Of a stretch of 64,000 bases of DNA, positions 35,399-45,061 are shown in pieces. Source of the stretch: Streptomyces aurantiogriseus. Lineage in GTDB: Bacteria; Actinomycetota; Actinomycetes; Streptomycetales; Streptomycetaceae. The notes under the pieces were generated by a model. It made no database searches and had not been told where the DNA came from. It saw nothing but the letters and a program-made list of their open reading frames with translations. Location: NCBI RefSeq assembly GCF_014649375.1, contig NZ_BMSX01000020.1, positions 124,001 to 188,000 on the forward strand, given 5' to 3'. A program made the translations under genes and the position numbers. The stretch's first letter is position 1, and each line of letters begins with the position of its first letter.

Positions 35399-36826
35399 GT
35401 GACCGCGGAAAGCACCGTCTCCTCCCCCGGCACACATCCCCGGGATCACAGATTCTCGCCCGTCTCGGTCGTGCCGCCCCGCGGCACCGCCCCAGGGGCC
35501 CGGTTTCCCCTCCGCAGGCCGCCCGCGTGGTCGGTCTCGCCGGTGCCCCTTCTCGTCGCGGACGGCACGGCCGCACTGCTGGGTGCCCTGATACTGACCG
35601 GAAACCAGCTCCACCCCCTGCTGCCGGCCCTGCTGGTGGCCACGGCGCTGCTACTGCGCCCGCGCCGCGCGTGCCCGCCGGTGCCGGGCGTCCTCGACGA
35701 ACTTCCCGCCCTCTGCGGCCGGACAGCGGTGGCCTGGCTGGCGCTCGCCGCGCTCGTGGCGGCCTACCGGCCGGACCACGCGCTGTCCGCCCGCACCCTG
35801 CTGATGGGCTTCGCCGTGCACGTGGCGGCGAGTTGCGCGCTGCGCGGCACCGTGCACACGGGGTGGCGCGCCGTGCTGCTGCGCAATCCGCGCACCGCGC
35901 TCGTCATCGGCCCGGCGGCGACCGCACAGCGCGTGGCCGCCGCCGTGCTGCGGCACCCGCAGTGCGGGGTACGGCCGGTCGGGATCGTGTCCGAACGGCA
36001 GAACGACACCGAGGGCCTGCCGGTGCTGACGACGAGTGAGGAGGTCGAGCGGGCCGTCGTCCAGAACGGCGTGCGGGCGGTGCTGGCCGTCCACCCCTCC
36101 GTACGGGCCGAGCAGGGACCGCTGCTGCGCGCACTGGCCGAGTGGGGCTGCGTGGTGTGGGAGGTCGACGCGGAGTCTCCGTCGTACGCGACGGAGGAGC
36201 GGCTGGCCGGGTTCTCCTGTCGGCGTCTGGACAGGTCCGCCGCGCGCTGCGCCGACGCGGGCAAGCGAGCGTTGGATGTCCTCGTGTCGGGGGTGCTGTT
36301 GCTGCTGGTCAGCCCTCTGTTGCTGGTGTGCGGGGTGGCGCTGCGGATCAGTGACGGGCCGGGCGTGGTGTTCCGGCAGGAGCGCATCGGCAAGGACGGA
36401 AAGCCGTTCACGCTGCTGAAGTTCCGCACCCACCGCCCCGTCGACCAGCACGAGGCGGCGACCCGGTGGAGCGTGGCGAACGAACACGAGATGCGCGGGT
36501 TCTGCCGCATGCTGCGGCGCACCTCGCTCGACGAGCTGCTGCAACTGTGGAACGTGCTCCGGGGCGACATGAGCCTGGTCGGGCCGCGGCCCGAACGCCC
36601 GTACTTCGTCGGGCAGTTCAGCCGTACCTATCCCGGCTACGCGGCCCGCCACCGCATGCGGACCGGTATCACCGGCCTCGCCCAGGTCCAAGGGCTGCGC
36701 GGCGACACGTCCATCGAGGACCGCTGCCGGTTCGACAACGTCTACATCGACAACTGGTCGCTGTGGCAGGACGTGTGCATCCTGTTGCGCACCGCGGGCA
36801 CACTCGTGCGCCGGACGGGGAGCTGA
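35399..36826 (+). CDS. Polyprenyl phosphoglycosyl transferase (WbaP/WcaJ-like, chain initiating)
   Basis: A 475-residue membrane enzyme that starts the repeat unit by moving a sugar-1-phosphate to undecaprenyl phosphate. The N-terminal part has several membrane helices and a Rossmann-like domain (TALVIGPAATAQRVA). The C-terminal catalytic domain starts with a hydrophobic re-entrant helix (ALDVLVSGVLLLLVSPL) and has FRQERIGKDGKPFTLLKFRT, the SLDELLQLWNVLRGDMSLVGPRPE core and GLAQVQGLRG. These are complete, so it should be active. It defines the cluster as one for a lipid-linked polysaccharide. Confidence 0.92.
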   Translation: MTAESTVSSPGTHPRDHRFSPVSVVPPRGTAPGARFPLRRPPAWSVSPVPLLVADGTAALLGALILTGNQLHPLLPALLVATALLLRPRRACPPVPGVLDELPALCGRTAVAWLALAALVAAYRPDHALSARTLLMGFAVHVAASCALRGTVHTGWRAVLLRNPRTALVIGPAATAQRVAAAVLRHPQCGVRPVGIVSERQNDTEGLPVLTTSEEVERAVVQNGVRAVLAVHPSVRAEQGPLLRALAEWGCVVWEVDAESPSYATEERLAGFSCRRLDRSAARCADAGKRALDVLVSGVLLLLVSPLLLVCGVALRISDGPGVVFRQERIGKDGKPFTLLKFRTHRPVDQHEAATRWSVANEHEMRGFCRMLRRTSLDELLQLWNVLRGDMSLVGPRPERPYFVGQFSRTYPGYAARHRMRTGITGLAQVQGLRGDTSIEDRCRFDNVYIDNWSLWQDVCILLRTAGTLVRRTGS

Positions 36827-36831
36827 CAGCA

Positions 36832-38181
36832 GTGAGCCTCGTCCTGATGGCGTTCACGCGCCGGGGCACCGTCCTGACGCCGGTGCTGCCCGTGGTGGCC
36901 GTGCTCGCCCTGCTGGCGCTGCCGCTCGCTCCGAGCGGCGAGGGCGGTCCGGGTCCGGCCGACGCGGTGTCCGGGTGCGTGGTGCTGTACTGCGCGGTCC
37001 GCCTCGTACGGGACCGGCGGCGCCCCTTGTCGCCCAGCGCCGCCGTGGTGCTGGGCTTGCCGGTCGTCGGACTGACCCTCGCCGCCCTGGGGGCGTACAC
37101 GCCCGGGGCCGGTCTCGCCGGGCTGAGCCGGTATCTGCAGGTCTTCGTGCTCGTCCCGGCGGCGGTCCTGCTGCTGATCCGTGACCGGGGCGACTTCCGG
37201 CTGCTGGCCTGGTCGTTCGTGGGGCTCGCGCTCTGGCAGGGGTCCGTCGGAGTGCACCAGTACGTCACCCGGACCGGCGCCTCCTATCAGGGCGAGCAGA
37301 TCCGGGCCGTCGGCACGTTCGGGCCGCAGGACGTGATGGGCATGGCGACGGTGGTCGGCATCGGCCTGGTGTGCGCGCTCGCTCTCGCGCTCGGGCGGAC
37401 GTCCCCACGACAGCGGGGAGCCGCTTTCGCGTGCGCGCTGGCGCTGCTGCTGCCGCTCGCGCTGTCCTTCAGCCGGGGCGCGTGGATCGCGACGGCCCTG
37501 ACCTGCGGGGTGCAGCTGGCGCTGGCCGGGATGCGGCGCGCGCTCAAGGTGGGCGCGGCCGTGGCCGCCGCGGGTGTGGTGCTGGTGGGCGGCTTCGGTG
37601 TCGGCACGGCCATGCTGCAGCAGCGGGTCGACAGCATCACGCGGGTCACCGACGCCCCCGACCAGTCCGTCGTCGACCGGTACACGATGTGGGCGGCCGC
37701 GACCGACATCTGGCGCGACCACCCGCTGACCGGCGTCGGGCTGAAGGGCTTCCCCGAGTACCGGGACGCGTACGCCTCGCCGACGCTGTCCTCGGGCAGC
37801 GACACCGAGGGCGCGGGGGCCGCGTACCGCAGGCAGCCGCTGCTGTCGCCGCACTGCATGTATCTGCTGGTGCTGAGCGAGCAGGGCCTGATCGGGTTGC
37901 TGGCACTCGCCGGGAGCTGGCTGGCGCTGCTGGTCTGCGGGCTGCGGGCGCTGGTGCGGACACGCGCGTCGGGGGCGCACGGCCTCGACTGCGCGCTCAT
38001 CGCCTGCGGGTTGCTGGTGTGGCTGCTCGTCGACTTCGTGTACGCCGACATCGGCGGCCCGTCCACCGTGCTGACCGCGGTGTGCTTCGGACTGGTCGCG
38101 TGGTGGGCGCTGGCCGGGGACGGCGAGGCCGTGACGCCGGCTCAGGTGCGCGTGCGCGCGGAGGAGGCCGTGGCGCGATGA
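36832..38181 (+). CDS. O-antigen ligase/polymerase-like membrane protein (Wzy_C)
   Basis: A 449-residue protein with about 10-12 membrane helices. The Wzy_C periplasmic region includes DRYTMWAAATDIWRDHPLTGVGLKGFPEY and a later HCMYLLVLSEQGLIG, typical of O-antigen ligases and polymerases that join lipid-linked repeat units. GTG 36832 has GGGGAGC before it; an ATG at 36847 is possible. It lies five bases after the phosphoglycosyl transferase and overlaps the flippase gene in an ATGA. Confidence 0.87.
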   Translation: MSLVLMAFTRRGTVLTPVLPVVAVLALLALPLAPSGEGGPGPADAVSGCVVLYCAVRLVRDRRRPLSPSAAVVLGLPVVGLTLAALGAYTPGAGLAGLSRYLQVFVLVPAAVLLLIRDRGDFRLLAWSFVGLALWQGSVGVHQYVTRTGASYQGEQIRAVGTFGPQDVMGMATVVGIGLVCALALALGRTSPRQRGAAFACALALLLPLALSFSRGAWIATALTCGVQLALAGMRRALKVGAAVAAAGVVLVGGFGVGTAMLQQRVDSITRVTDAPDQSVVDRYTMWAAATDIWRDHPLTGVGLKGFPEYRDAYASPTLSSGSDTEGAGAAYRRQPLLSPHCMYLLVLSEQGLIGLLALAGSWLALLVCGLRALVRTRASGAHGLDCALIACGLLVWLLVDFVYADIGGPSTVLTAVCFGLVAWWALAGDGEAVTPAQVRVRAEEAVAR

Positions 38182-39971
38182 CCGTGACGCCGCCGCGGAC
38201 TCCGCGGGCTCCCGGTCACGGGACCGACACAGCGGCCGTGCCCGCGGCGCGGCCCGCCGAGCGGGCCGTGGACGGCACCGGCCTCACCGCGGTCACCCGG
38301 AAGTTCCTCGCCAAGGCCACCCTGATCACGGCCTCACTGTCGGTCGCCGGGGCGCTGCTCGGCCTGGTGCGGGACCAGGCACTGGCCCAGCTCTTCGGGG
38401 CGGGCCGCGAGACGGACGCCTTTCTGGTCGCGTGGACCGTGCCGGAGTTCGCCGCCACGCTGCTCATCGAGGACGGGCTGGCCATCGCGTTGATCCCGGC
38501 GTTCAGTCTGGCCCTGGCCCGGCGCGCCCAGGGGGTTTCCGGCGACCCGGTCCGCTCCCTGGTCGCCGGCACCCTGCCCCGCCTGTCCCTCGCCTTCGTC
38601 GCCGTGTCCGCGCTGATCATCGGCGGTGCTCCCTACCTGGTCAAGGTTCTGGCACCCGGCCTGCCCGACCCCCGCCTCGCCGTCGACTGCACCCGGCTGA
38701 CGGCGACCTGTGTCCTGAGCTTCGGGCTCGCCGGGTACTGCAGCGCGGCCCTGCGGGCGCACCGTCGCTTCCTGGCGCCCGCGACGATCTACGTGGCCTA
38801 CAACGCCGGCATCATCGCCACGATGTTCCTGCTCGGCGGGCGCTGGGGGGTGCGCGCGGCGGCGGCCGGGGTGGCGGTGGGCGGCTGTCTGATGGTGGCG
38901 GCCCAACTCCCCTCGCTCTGGCGGCAGTTGAGGAGCCATCCTTCGACCGCCGGCGGTGCCGCGGTCGAGGTGCGCCCGATGAATCTCGCCCTGATCAGCA
39001 CCGTTCTCCTCTTCGCCATGTGTCGCCAGTCCCAGGTCCTGATCGAACGCTTCCTCGCCTCCACCCTTCCCGCCGGGGCCATCTCGCACCTCAACTACGC
39101 GCAGAAGGTCGCCCAGATCCCGATGACGCTCTCGCTGATGCTGTGCACCGTCACCTACCCGGTGGTGGCGCAGGCGCTCGCCGACGGCGACACCGAACGG
39201 GCCCGCGCCCGCGTGGAACGGGACTTGGCGCTGGCTTCCTGCCTGGTGCTCCTGGGTACGGCCACGGTGGTCGCCTGCGCCCCTCAGATCATCGCCATCC
39301 TGTTCCAGCGGGGTGCGTTCACCGCGCAGGACACGGTGGTGACCGCGAGCGTCATGCGCGTGTACGCCCTCGGGCTGCTCGGCCAGACCCTGGTGGGGAT
39401 CCTGGTCCGCTCGTACTTCTCGGCGGGTCGGCCCACCTGGTATCCGATCGGCGCCATGACCGCGGGTGTCGTCGCGACCTCCTGGATCGGGGCGGTCACC
39501 GTGGGCTTCTGGGGCGTGTCGGGGATCGCCGCCGCCAACGCCGTCGGCATCACCGTCACGGCCGCACTGCTGCTCGCCGGTCTCACACAGCAGCCGGAGG
39601 GGCGCGCCCGCCTCAAGAGCGCGCGGGCAGCTCGAAAACCCGCAGGGCAGAGCACGCTCGCCTCGGCATGGGCCGTGGCGCGCCGTGGTCGAGCCGGGCG
39701 GCACAGCCGTCCACGCGGGCTCCCGATCCGTACCCGGCAGGTGCTGTCCGAACTGAGCAGGCCGGTACGGGCGGCGACGGTCGCGACGGCGGCGGGGGCG
39801 TTCGCCGCGAGCGCGCCGGAGTCCCCGGTGGCCGGCCTCGCGGTCGGCTGCGTGACCGTGACCGCCGTCTTCCTCCTGCTCGGAAGGGCCCTGGGCGCCC
39901 AGGGCTGCATCTCCGCGCTTCGTTCCGTACGTACCATCACCCGAAGGCTGAGGCATGGCCGCTCCAGTTGA
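38178..39971 (+). CDS. MurJ/Wzx-like lipid-linked saccharide flippase
   Basis: A 597-residue MviN/MurJ-family protein with about 14 membrane helices and the family motifs GLVRDQALAQLFGAG, LNYAQKVAQIPMTL and ILFQRGAFT. Housekeeping MurJ flips lipid II; here, set between a Wzy-like and a deacetylase gene, it more likely flips the polysaccharide repeat unit. A basic stretch of about 60 residues near 475-530 separates the main part from two last hydrophobic helices. It overlaps the next gene by 17 bases. Confidence 0.87.
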   Translation: MTVTPPRTPRAPGHGTDTAAVPAARPAERAVDGTGLTAVTRKFLAKATLITASLSVAGALLGLVRDQALAQLFGAGRETDAFLVAWTVPEFAATLLIEDGLAIALIPAFSLALARRAQGVSGDPVRSLVAGTLPRLSLAFVAVSALIIGGAPYLVKVLAPGLPDPRLAVDCTRLTATCVLSFGLAGYCSAALRAHRRFLAPATIYVAYNAGIIATMFLLGGRWGVRAAAAGVAVGGCLMVAAQLPSLWRQLRSHPSTAGGAAVEVRPMNLALISTVLLFAMCRQSQVLIERFLASTLPAGAISHLNYAQKVAQIPMTLSLMLCTVTYPVVAQALADGDTERARARVERDLALASCLVLLGTATVVACAPQIIAILFQRGAFTAQDTVVTASVMRVYALGLLGQTLVGILVRSYFSAGRPTWYPIGAMTAGVVATSWIGAVTVGFWGVSGIAAANAVGITVTAALLLAGLTQQPEGRARLKSARAARKPAGQSTLASAWAVARRGRAGRHSRPRGLPIRTRQVLSELSRPVRAATVATAAGAFAASAPESPVAGLAVGCVTVTAVFLLLGRALGAQGCISALRSVRTITRRLRHGRSS

Positions 39972-40719
39972 ATCCGTCGGCACCGGCAGACGCCACGGGG
40001 CGCGTCCCGGTCCGGTCCCGTGGGTGGCGATGTACCACTCCGTGGGCGACTGCTCCGACGACCCGTACCGCATCACGGTCACACCCGAGCGGCTGGAGCG
40101 GCAGCTGGCCTGGCTGCACCGGCGCGGGCTGCGCGGTGTGTCCCTGCGCGACCTGTTCGCCGCCCGGGCACGGGGCGAGGGGCGGCGCCTGGTCGGTCTC
40201 ACCTTCGACGACGGATACGTCGACTTCCTCACCCACGCTCTTCCGGTGCTGCGCCACTGGAACTGCGGTGCCACCCTCTTCGTCCTGCCCGGACGGCTCG
40301 GCGGCGTCAACGCCTGGGACCCGCTCGGCCCGCGCAAGCCGCTGCTGACCGCGGACGGCATCCGGCGGGCGGCCGCCGAGGGCGTGGAGATCGGGTCGCA
40401 CGGGCTGACGCACGTCGATCTCACCCGGGCCGACGACGTCACCCTGAAGGCCGAGGTCGCCGACAGCAGGGCACAGCTGGCGGAGCTGATCGGCGCTCCG
40501 GTCGACGGCTTCTGCTACCCGTACGGCACGATCGACCGGCGCGCCGTCACCGCCGTACGGGAAGCCGGGTACGCCTACGCCTGCGCCATCGACCCCGGCC
40601 CCCTGACCGGCCCGCACGCCCTGCCCCGTCTGCACATCGGCCAGAACGACACGGCCTGGCGGCTGCACCTCAAGCACAAGCTGCACCGGCTGCGACGGCG
40701 CCCCGTGAAGGGCGTGTGA
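39955..40719 (+). CDS. Polysaccharide deacetylase (NodB type)
   Basis: A 254-residue carbohydrate esterase 4 enzyme. The metal-binding Asp-Asp is in LTFDDGY, the two zinc histidines in SHGLTHVDL, and a FCYPYGTIDRRAV strand follows. No signal peptide or membrane helix is seen, so it would act inside the cell on a precursor, unless exported in another way. The start lies inside the flippase gene, preceded by GAAGGCTGAGG. It implies that an N-acetylated sugar of the chain is deacetylated. Confidence 0.88.
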   Translation: MAAPVESVGTGRRHGARPGPVPWVAMYHSVGDCSDDPYRITVTPERLERQLAWLHRRGLRGVSLRDLFAARARGEGRRLVGLTFDDGYVDFLTHALPVLRHWNCGATLFVLPGRLGGVNAWDPLGPRKPLLTADGIRRAAAEGVEIGSHGLTHVDLTRADDVTLKAEVADSRAQLAELIGAPVDGFCYPYGTIDRRAVTAVREAGYAYACAIDPGPLTGPHALPRLHIGQNDTAWRLHLKHKLHRLRRRPVKGV

Positions 40720-40720
40720 C

Positions 40721-41869
40721 ATGAGGGCCCTGCACATCATCACCGGTCTCGGTGTCGGCGGCGCCGAACAACAACTCCGCCTGCTGCTGCGCCACCTCAC
40801 CGTCGACTGCGAGGTGGTGACCCTCACCAACCCGGGCGCCGTCGCCGACGGGCTGCTCGCCGACGGCGTCCGGGTGCACCACCTCGGCATGGGCGGCAAC
40901 CGCGACGTGTCCGCGCTCCCCCGCCTGACCCGCCTGATCCGCGGGGGCGGCTACGACCTGGTGCACACCCACCTCTATCGCGCCTGCGTCTACGGCCGGT
41001 TCGCCGCCCGCCTCGCCGGCGTCAGGGCCGTGGTCGCCACCGAACACTCCCTCGGCGCGTCCCAGTTGGAGGGCCGGAAGCTGACGGCGGGCGTGCGCGC
41101 GCTCTACCTGGCCAGCGAACGCCTCGGCTCCGCCACGGTCGCCGTCTCCCCCGCGGTCGCCGACCACCTCAGACGCTGGGGCGTACCCGCCCCACGCATC
41201 GAGGTCGTCCCCAACGGCATCGACCTGGCCCGTTTCCGCTTCGACCTGTCCCGGCGCCACCACACCCGCCGGCGCCTCGGCCTGCCGGAGGACGCCTACG
41301 TCGTCGGGGGGATCGGCCGGCTCATCGCGGGCAAGCGCTTCGACGTCCTCGTCCGGGCGATGGCCCAACTTCCGGAGGACCACTGGTTGTTGCTGGTCGG
41401 CGGCGGCCCGGAGGAGAGCGTCCTGCGCCGTACGGCCCACGAGGCGGGCGTGGCCGACCGTGTCCTGTTCACCGGCGAGCGCCCCTACGTCCCCGACGGC
41501 TCCCCCGGCCCCGACCTGCCCTCGCTCACCTTCGCCATGGACCTCCTCGCCTCGCCGTCCCCGGAGGAGTCCTTCGGTCTGGCGGCGGTGGAGGCCCTGG
41601 CATCCGGCCTGCCCGTGCTCTACGCCTCCTGCCCGGCGATCGAGGACCTGCCCCCGCAGGCCACCGCCGGCGCCCGGCGCGTGCGCGGCGGCCCCGAGGC
41701 GTACGCCCGTGCCGTGGCCGGAGTGCGCGCGGCCGGCCCGCGGCCGCGTACGGCCCCGGAGGCCGCCCACCGCTACAGCATCTCCCGCAGCGCCGCCCGG
41801 CTCATGGACGTGTACGCGGCAGCGCTGTCCAGCTCATCGACCCCCTCACCCCAGAAGGCCAGTTCCTGA
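40721..41869 (+). CDS. GT4-family glycosyltransferase (second)
   Basis: A 382-residue GT-B enzyme. Donor-side motifs are GGIGRLIAGKRFDVLVRAM, SPSPEESFGLAAVEALASGLPVL with E(x7)E, and the acceptor side begins HIITGLGVGGAEQQL. It follows the deacetylase with no gap and its TGA shares a base with the ATG of the Wzz-like gene. It probably adds a second sugar of the repeat unit. Confidence 0.88.
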   Translation: MRALHIITGLGVGGAEQQLRLLLRHLTVDCEVVTLTNPGAVADGLLADGVRVHHLGMGGNRDVSALPRLTRLIRGGGYDLVHTHLYRACVYGRFAARLAGVRAVVATEHSLGASQLEGRKLTAGVRALYLASERLGSATVAVSPAVADHLRRWGVPAPRIEVVPNGIDLARFRFDLSRRHHTRRRLGLPEDAYVVGGIGRLIAGKRFDVLVRAMAQLPEDHWLLLVGGGPEESVLRRTAHEAGVADRVLFTGERPYVPDGSPGPDLPSLTFAMDLLASPSPEESFGLAAVEALASGLPVLYASCPAIEDLPPQATAGARRVRGGPEAYARAVAGVRAAGPRPRTAPEAAHRYSISRSAARLMDVYAAALSSSSTPSPQKASS

Positions 41870-42528
41870 TGACCGACAACCCCACTCGACACCGCCGGCA
41901 GCCCGGCCGCCTGGCCCGCGCGGCCCTTCTGCGGCCCTGGTCGCTGCTCGCGGCCGGCGCGCTCGTCGGCGGCCTGCTCGGCGTCGCCTACGGTGCGCTC
42001 CGGGCCCCGACGTACACAGCGACCAGCTATGTCGTCGCCGTACCGACCGAGAAGTCCGACCCGGCCTCCGCGCTCGGCTTCGCACAGGCGTACGGCCGCA
42101 CCGCCACGCAGCTCGCGGTGCTCGGGGACGCGCAGTCGTCGGTGGGTGTGCCGGTCCGGACGCTGCAGCGGAGCGTGCGGGCGGCCACCTCGCCGGACGC
42201 GCCGATGATCGCCGTCTCGGCCACCTCCCCGCGCCCCGGCCTCGCCTCCGACATGGCCAACGCGGTCACCCGTGCGCTGACCCGGCACGCGAACGAGACC
42301 AAGGGCAGCACCCACGTCGAACTCATCCAGTTCTCCCGGGCGGTGCGGCCGACGGAGCCGACGTCCGCGTCACCGATGGTGACCGGTCTGGTCGGCACGA
42401 GCGCGGGCGGCCTGCTGGGCGGTCTGGCGCTGCTCGTACGGCCGAGGCGGCCCGAGGACGACGACACCGCCCGCCCCGCCTCGGTGCCCGGCCCGGCCAC
42501 CGCCGCCGACGTGCGCGGGCAGCTGTGA
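41869..42528 (+). CDS. Wzz/chain-length-type polysaccharide co-polymerase
   Basis: A 219-residue protein with two membrane helices (about residues 25-43 and 170-187) flanking an extracytoplasmic helical domain with the YTATSYVVAVPT opening of Wzz/CapA-type proteins. The C-terminal tail is cytosolic and lacks the tyrosine cluster and the ATPase domain of BY-kinases, so it would set chain length alone or with a kinase encoded elsewhere. Its stop overlaps the next GTG (GTGA). Confidence 0.82.
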   Translation: MTDNPTRHRRQPGRLARAALLRPWSLLAAGALVGGLLGVAYGALRAPTYTATSYVVAVPTEKSDPASALGFAQAYGRTATQLAVLGDAQSSVGVPVRTLQRSVRAATSPDAPMIAVSATSPRPGLASDMANAVTRALTRHANETKGSTHVELIQFSRAVRPTEPTSASPMVTGLVGTSAGGLLGGLALLVRPRRPEDDDTARPASVPGPATAADVRGQL

Positions 42529-43874
42529 CGGCGGCGTACACGACGCAGCTCGTCACCGACGGGCGCGCTTTCGCCGAGGTGGCCGCGGACTGGGGACGGC
42601 TGTACGAGCGGTGCGCTGCGGCCACCCCGTTCCAGACCCACGCCTGGCTGCACTCGTGGTGGCTGTCGTACGGCAGGCCCGGCCGGCTGCGGCTGGTGCT
42701 CGTGCGGGAGGGGGCCGAACTCGTGGCCGCCGCGCCCCTGATGCTCCGGCGCGGACCGGTGCCCACGCTCGTACCGCTCGGCGGGGCGATCTCCGACTAC
42801 GGGGACGTCCTCATCGACGACGAGCGGGCGGACCGGGCGGCCATCGCGCTCGCCGAGGCACTGTCGGCGGCCGCCCGCACCGCGCTGATCGACTTCCGTG
42901 AGGTGCGGCCGGGCGGTGCGGTCGAGTACGTCTACGACCGCTGGAGCGGGCCGCGCCGGCGGATGCCGGACTCGCTGTGCCTGGAGCTGCCCGCCGTGCC
43001 CATGAACGAACTGCTGTCCCGGCTGCCGTCCAGCAAGGCCCAGCGGGTCCGGGCCAAGCTGCGCAAGCTGGGGTCGCTCGGCGTGGAGCGGCACGTCGTG
43101 GCGCCGGACCAGGTGGGCGCGGCGCTGCAGCGGCTGCTCGAACTGCACCGGCTGCAGTGGCAGGGCCGGAACGTGACGCAGGAGCACCTGCAGACCCGCT
43201 TCTGCGAGCACCTGGTGCGCTCCGTGGGGCCGATGGTGAGCTCCGGCGACGCGGTGGTCACCGAGTTCCGGCTCGACGGCGACGTGGTGGCCGTGGACCT
43301 GACACTGCTGTCGCGGCGGCTCGCGGGCGGCTACCTGTACGGAGCCCATCCGCGCCTGCGGGAACGCAAGGCGGACGTGGCGGTGATGCTCCTCGACGCG
43401 TGCACCCAGCACACGGGGGACGGCGGGCTGGGCACGCTGAGCCTGCTGCGCGGCAACGAGCCCTACAAGCATCACTGGCGCCCCGAACCCGTCGTCAACC
43501 AAAGGCTGCTGCTGGCCCGGCGGCGCACGGCCCCGCTGATGTCAGCCGTGGTCGCCGACGTGGCCGCGCGGCGAGGGGCCAAGGAGATGCTGCGTCGCTT
43601 CCGGGAGCGGACCGCCGGCGGCGGGACCGACTCGGATCCCGCCGCCCCCGGTGGCCGCGGCCGCTATCGGATCCACGGCCGCCCGTCGGGAGGCAGGCAC
43701 AGCCCGTCCTCGACCCAGTCGCCGATGCGTGGCGGCGAGCAGCCCGTCGAGGGCGACGCTGCGGGAACCCCGGTGGGCGCGGGCGGCTCGGACAGCACAG
43801 GCGGCGCGGGCGGCTCGGACAGCACGGGCGGCGGCGTCGGTTCGTCGACCCGGCCGAAGAGGGCCGACCGGTAG
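42525..43874 (+). CDS. FemAB/BioF2-like GNAT acyltransferase of the polysaccharide locus
   Basis: A 449-residue protein with a duplicated GNAT fold of the FemAB/CelD-like type, seen in polysaccharide clusters where it N-acylates an amino sugar, here perhaps the amine exposed by the deacetylase. Visible segments are TPFQTHAWLHSWWLSYG near the start and a C-terminal GNAT core with GGYLYGAHPRLRERKADVAVMLLDAC. The last 70 residues are Gly/Ser-rich and lie opposite the 3' end of the GH26-like gene, so they may be run-on sequence without function. Confidence 0.82.
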   Translation: MTAAYTTQLVTDGRAFAEVAADWGRLYERCAAATPFQTHAWLHSWWLSYGRPGRLRLVLVREGAELVAAAPLMLRRGPVPTLVPLGGAISDYGDVLIDDERADRAAIALAEALSAAARTALIDFREVRPGGAVEYVYDRWSGPRRRMPDSLCLELPAVPMNELLSRLPSSKAQRVRAKLRKLGSLGVERHVVAPDQVGAALQRLLELHRLQWQGRNVTQEHLQTRFCEHLVRSVGPMVSSGDAVVTEFRLDGDVVAVDLTLLSRRLAGGYLYGAHPRLRERKADVAVMLLDACTQHTGDGGLGTLSLLRGNEPYKHHWRPEPVVNQRLLLARRRTAPLMSAVVADVAARRGAKEMLRRFRERTAGGGTDSDPAAPGGRGRYRIHGRPSGGRHSPSSTQSPMRGGEQPVEGDAAGTPVGAGGSDSTGGAGGSDSTGGGVGSSTRPKRADR

Positions 43875-45061
43875 GCCCGGGACGAACCGGGGTTGGCCGG
43901 ACACTGCCAGACACCGTGCGGGCAGTAGTCGGTCACCGTGTTGTACAGCGGTTTGTGCTCATCGATCCAGGCGAGCATCCGCCGCATGTATGCGACATTG
44001 TCACCGTTGCGGAAGAGTCCCCATTCGGGATAGGAGATGGGCTTGTTGTGGAGTTTCGCGAAATCCACGTGTGCTTGAAGTCCGAAGGGCTCATTCACCT
44101 GCTCGTCGAAGGAAACTCCTCGCGGCTGGTCGTACGCGTCCATGCCGATGATGTCGACCGTGGCGTCCCCCGGATAGCACTGCGTCCAGGCAACGGCGTC
44201 CAGGCCGCGGCTCGGCGTGAAGTCGAACCGGAATGCCTGACCCGGCACCGAACGCATGGTGGTGACGATCCTGTTCCAGTACGTCTTCCAGGCCTCCGGG
44301 TCGGGCCCGCAGCGATGGGTGTACGTCGAGCCGTTCATCTCCCAGCCGAGCACCAGAACCGTGTCGGGCACCCCCAACGCGACCAGCCGCTCGGCGAGGG
44401 CGCGGAAGTGGTGATCGAAGTCGCCGGCCGCGCCCTGCTGCAGCAGCGACCGGACCTCGTCGTCGGAGACGCCCGCCTCGTTGCGCTCCTGCATGGGCAC
44501 GTTGAGGACGAACATCCGGTCGTCCTTGGCCTTGCGCCAGCGCGCCCAGGTCTCGAGGAAGCCGGGGGCGCCCTCGATGTTGCTCCAGCGGTCGCCGGGC
44601 AGATAGGTGTGACCGACGCGCAGATCGGCGTTCCCCAGCCATCTGCTGAGCTTCCTGATGCGGTGCACGCCTCGGGAGCCGGAGTCGAGGAAGGCGCCGA
44701 AGGCGGGGCTCTCCGTGCCGGGCGCCGGGGTCGTCGGCGCGGCGGAAAGGCTCGGCCCGGCCGGATTCGGCGGCTCGGGTGCGGGCGGGGCCGTGAGGGG
44801 CGGGGTGATCACGGGTGTCTGCGATGCTGACGGCGCGTCCGGCGCGGGCACCGCGGGGGTCAGCGGTGCCGGCGGGGCGTCCGACGCGGTCACCACGGGG
44901 GCCGTCGGCGCCGGGGTGGCCGATGCCGGATCGGGAGACTCGGTGAAGGGCACCGTCCCCACTGCGAAGCCGGTCCCGGCGGCCAGCGCCGCCGAGACGG
45001 CGACTGCCGTCGCGACGACCGCCAGCCGCCCGGTCCGGGGCCGGCGCTGTTGTAGGACCAT
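43664..45061 (-). CDS. Secreted GH26-like glycoside hydrolase
   Basis: A 465-residue exported protein. It has a signal peptide or anchor (residues 12-35), a Pro/Ala/Thr-rich linker (42-115), and a TIM-barrel domain with the GH26-like acid/base Glu241 in LGWEMNGS and nucleophile Glu346 in YPEWGL. GH26 enzymes cut mannans and related beta-glycans. The tail has a PPVLSEPPAP repeat and a Cys-containing end. It is embedded in the polysaccharide locus on the other strand, and could trim or release the product. GAGAGGAGC precedes the ATG. Its 3' end overlaps the acyltransferase gene by 211 bases. Confidence 0.82.
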   Translation of the reverse strand: MVLQQRRPRTGRLAVVATAVAVSAALAAGTGFAVGTVPFTESPDPASATPAPTAPVVTASDAPPAPLTPAVPAPDAPSASQTPVITPPLTAPPAPEPPNPAGPSLSAAPTTPAPGTESPAFGAFLDSGSRGVHRIRKLSRWLGNADLRVGHTYLPGDRWSNIEGAPGFLETWARWRKAKDDRMFVLNVPMQERNEAGVSDDEVRSLLQQGAAGDFDHHFRALAERLVALGVPDTVLVLGWEMNGSTYTHRCGPDPEAWKTYWNRIVTTMRSVPGQAFRFDFTPSRGLDAVAWTQCYPGDATVDIIGMDAYDQPRGVSFDEQVNEPFGLQAHVDFAKLHNKPISYPEWGLFRNGDNVAYMRRMLAWIDEHKPLYNTVTDYCPHGVWQCPANPGSSRAYRSALFGRVDEPTPPPVLSEPPAPPVLSEPPAPTGVPAASPSTGCSPPRIGDWVEDGLCLPPDGRPWIR

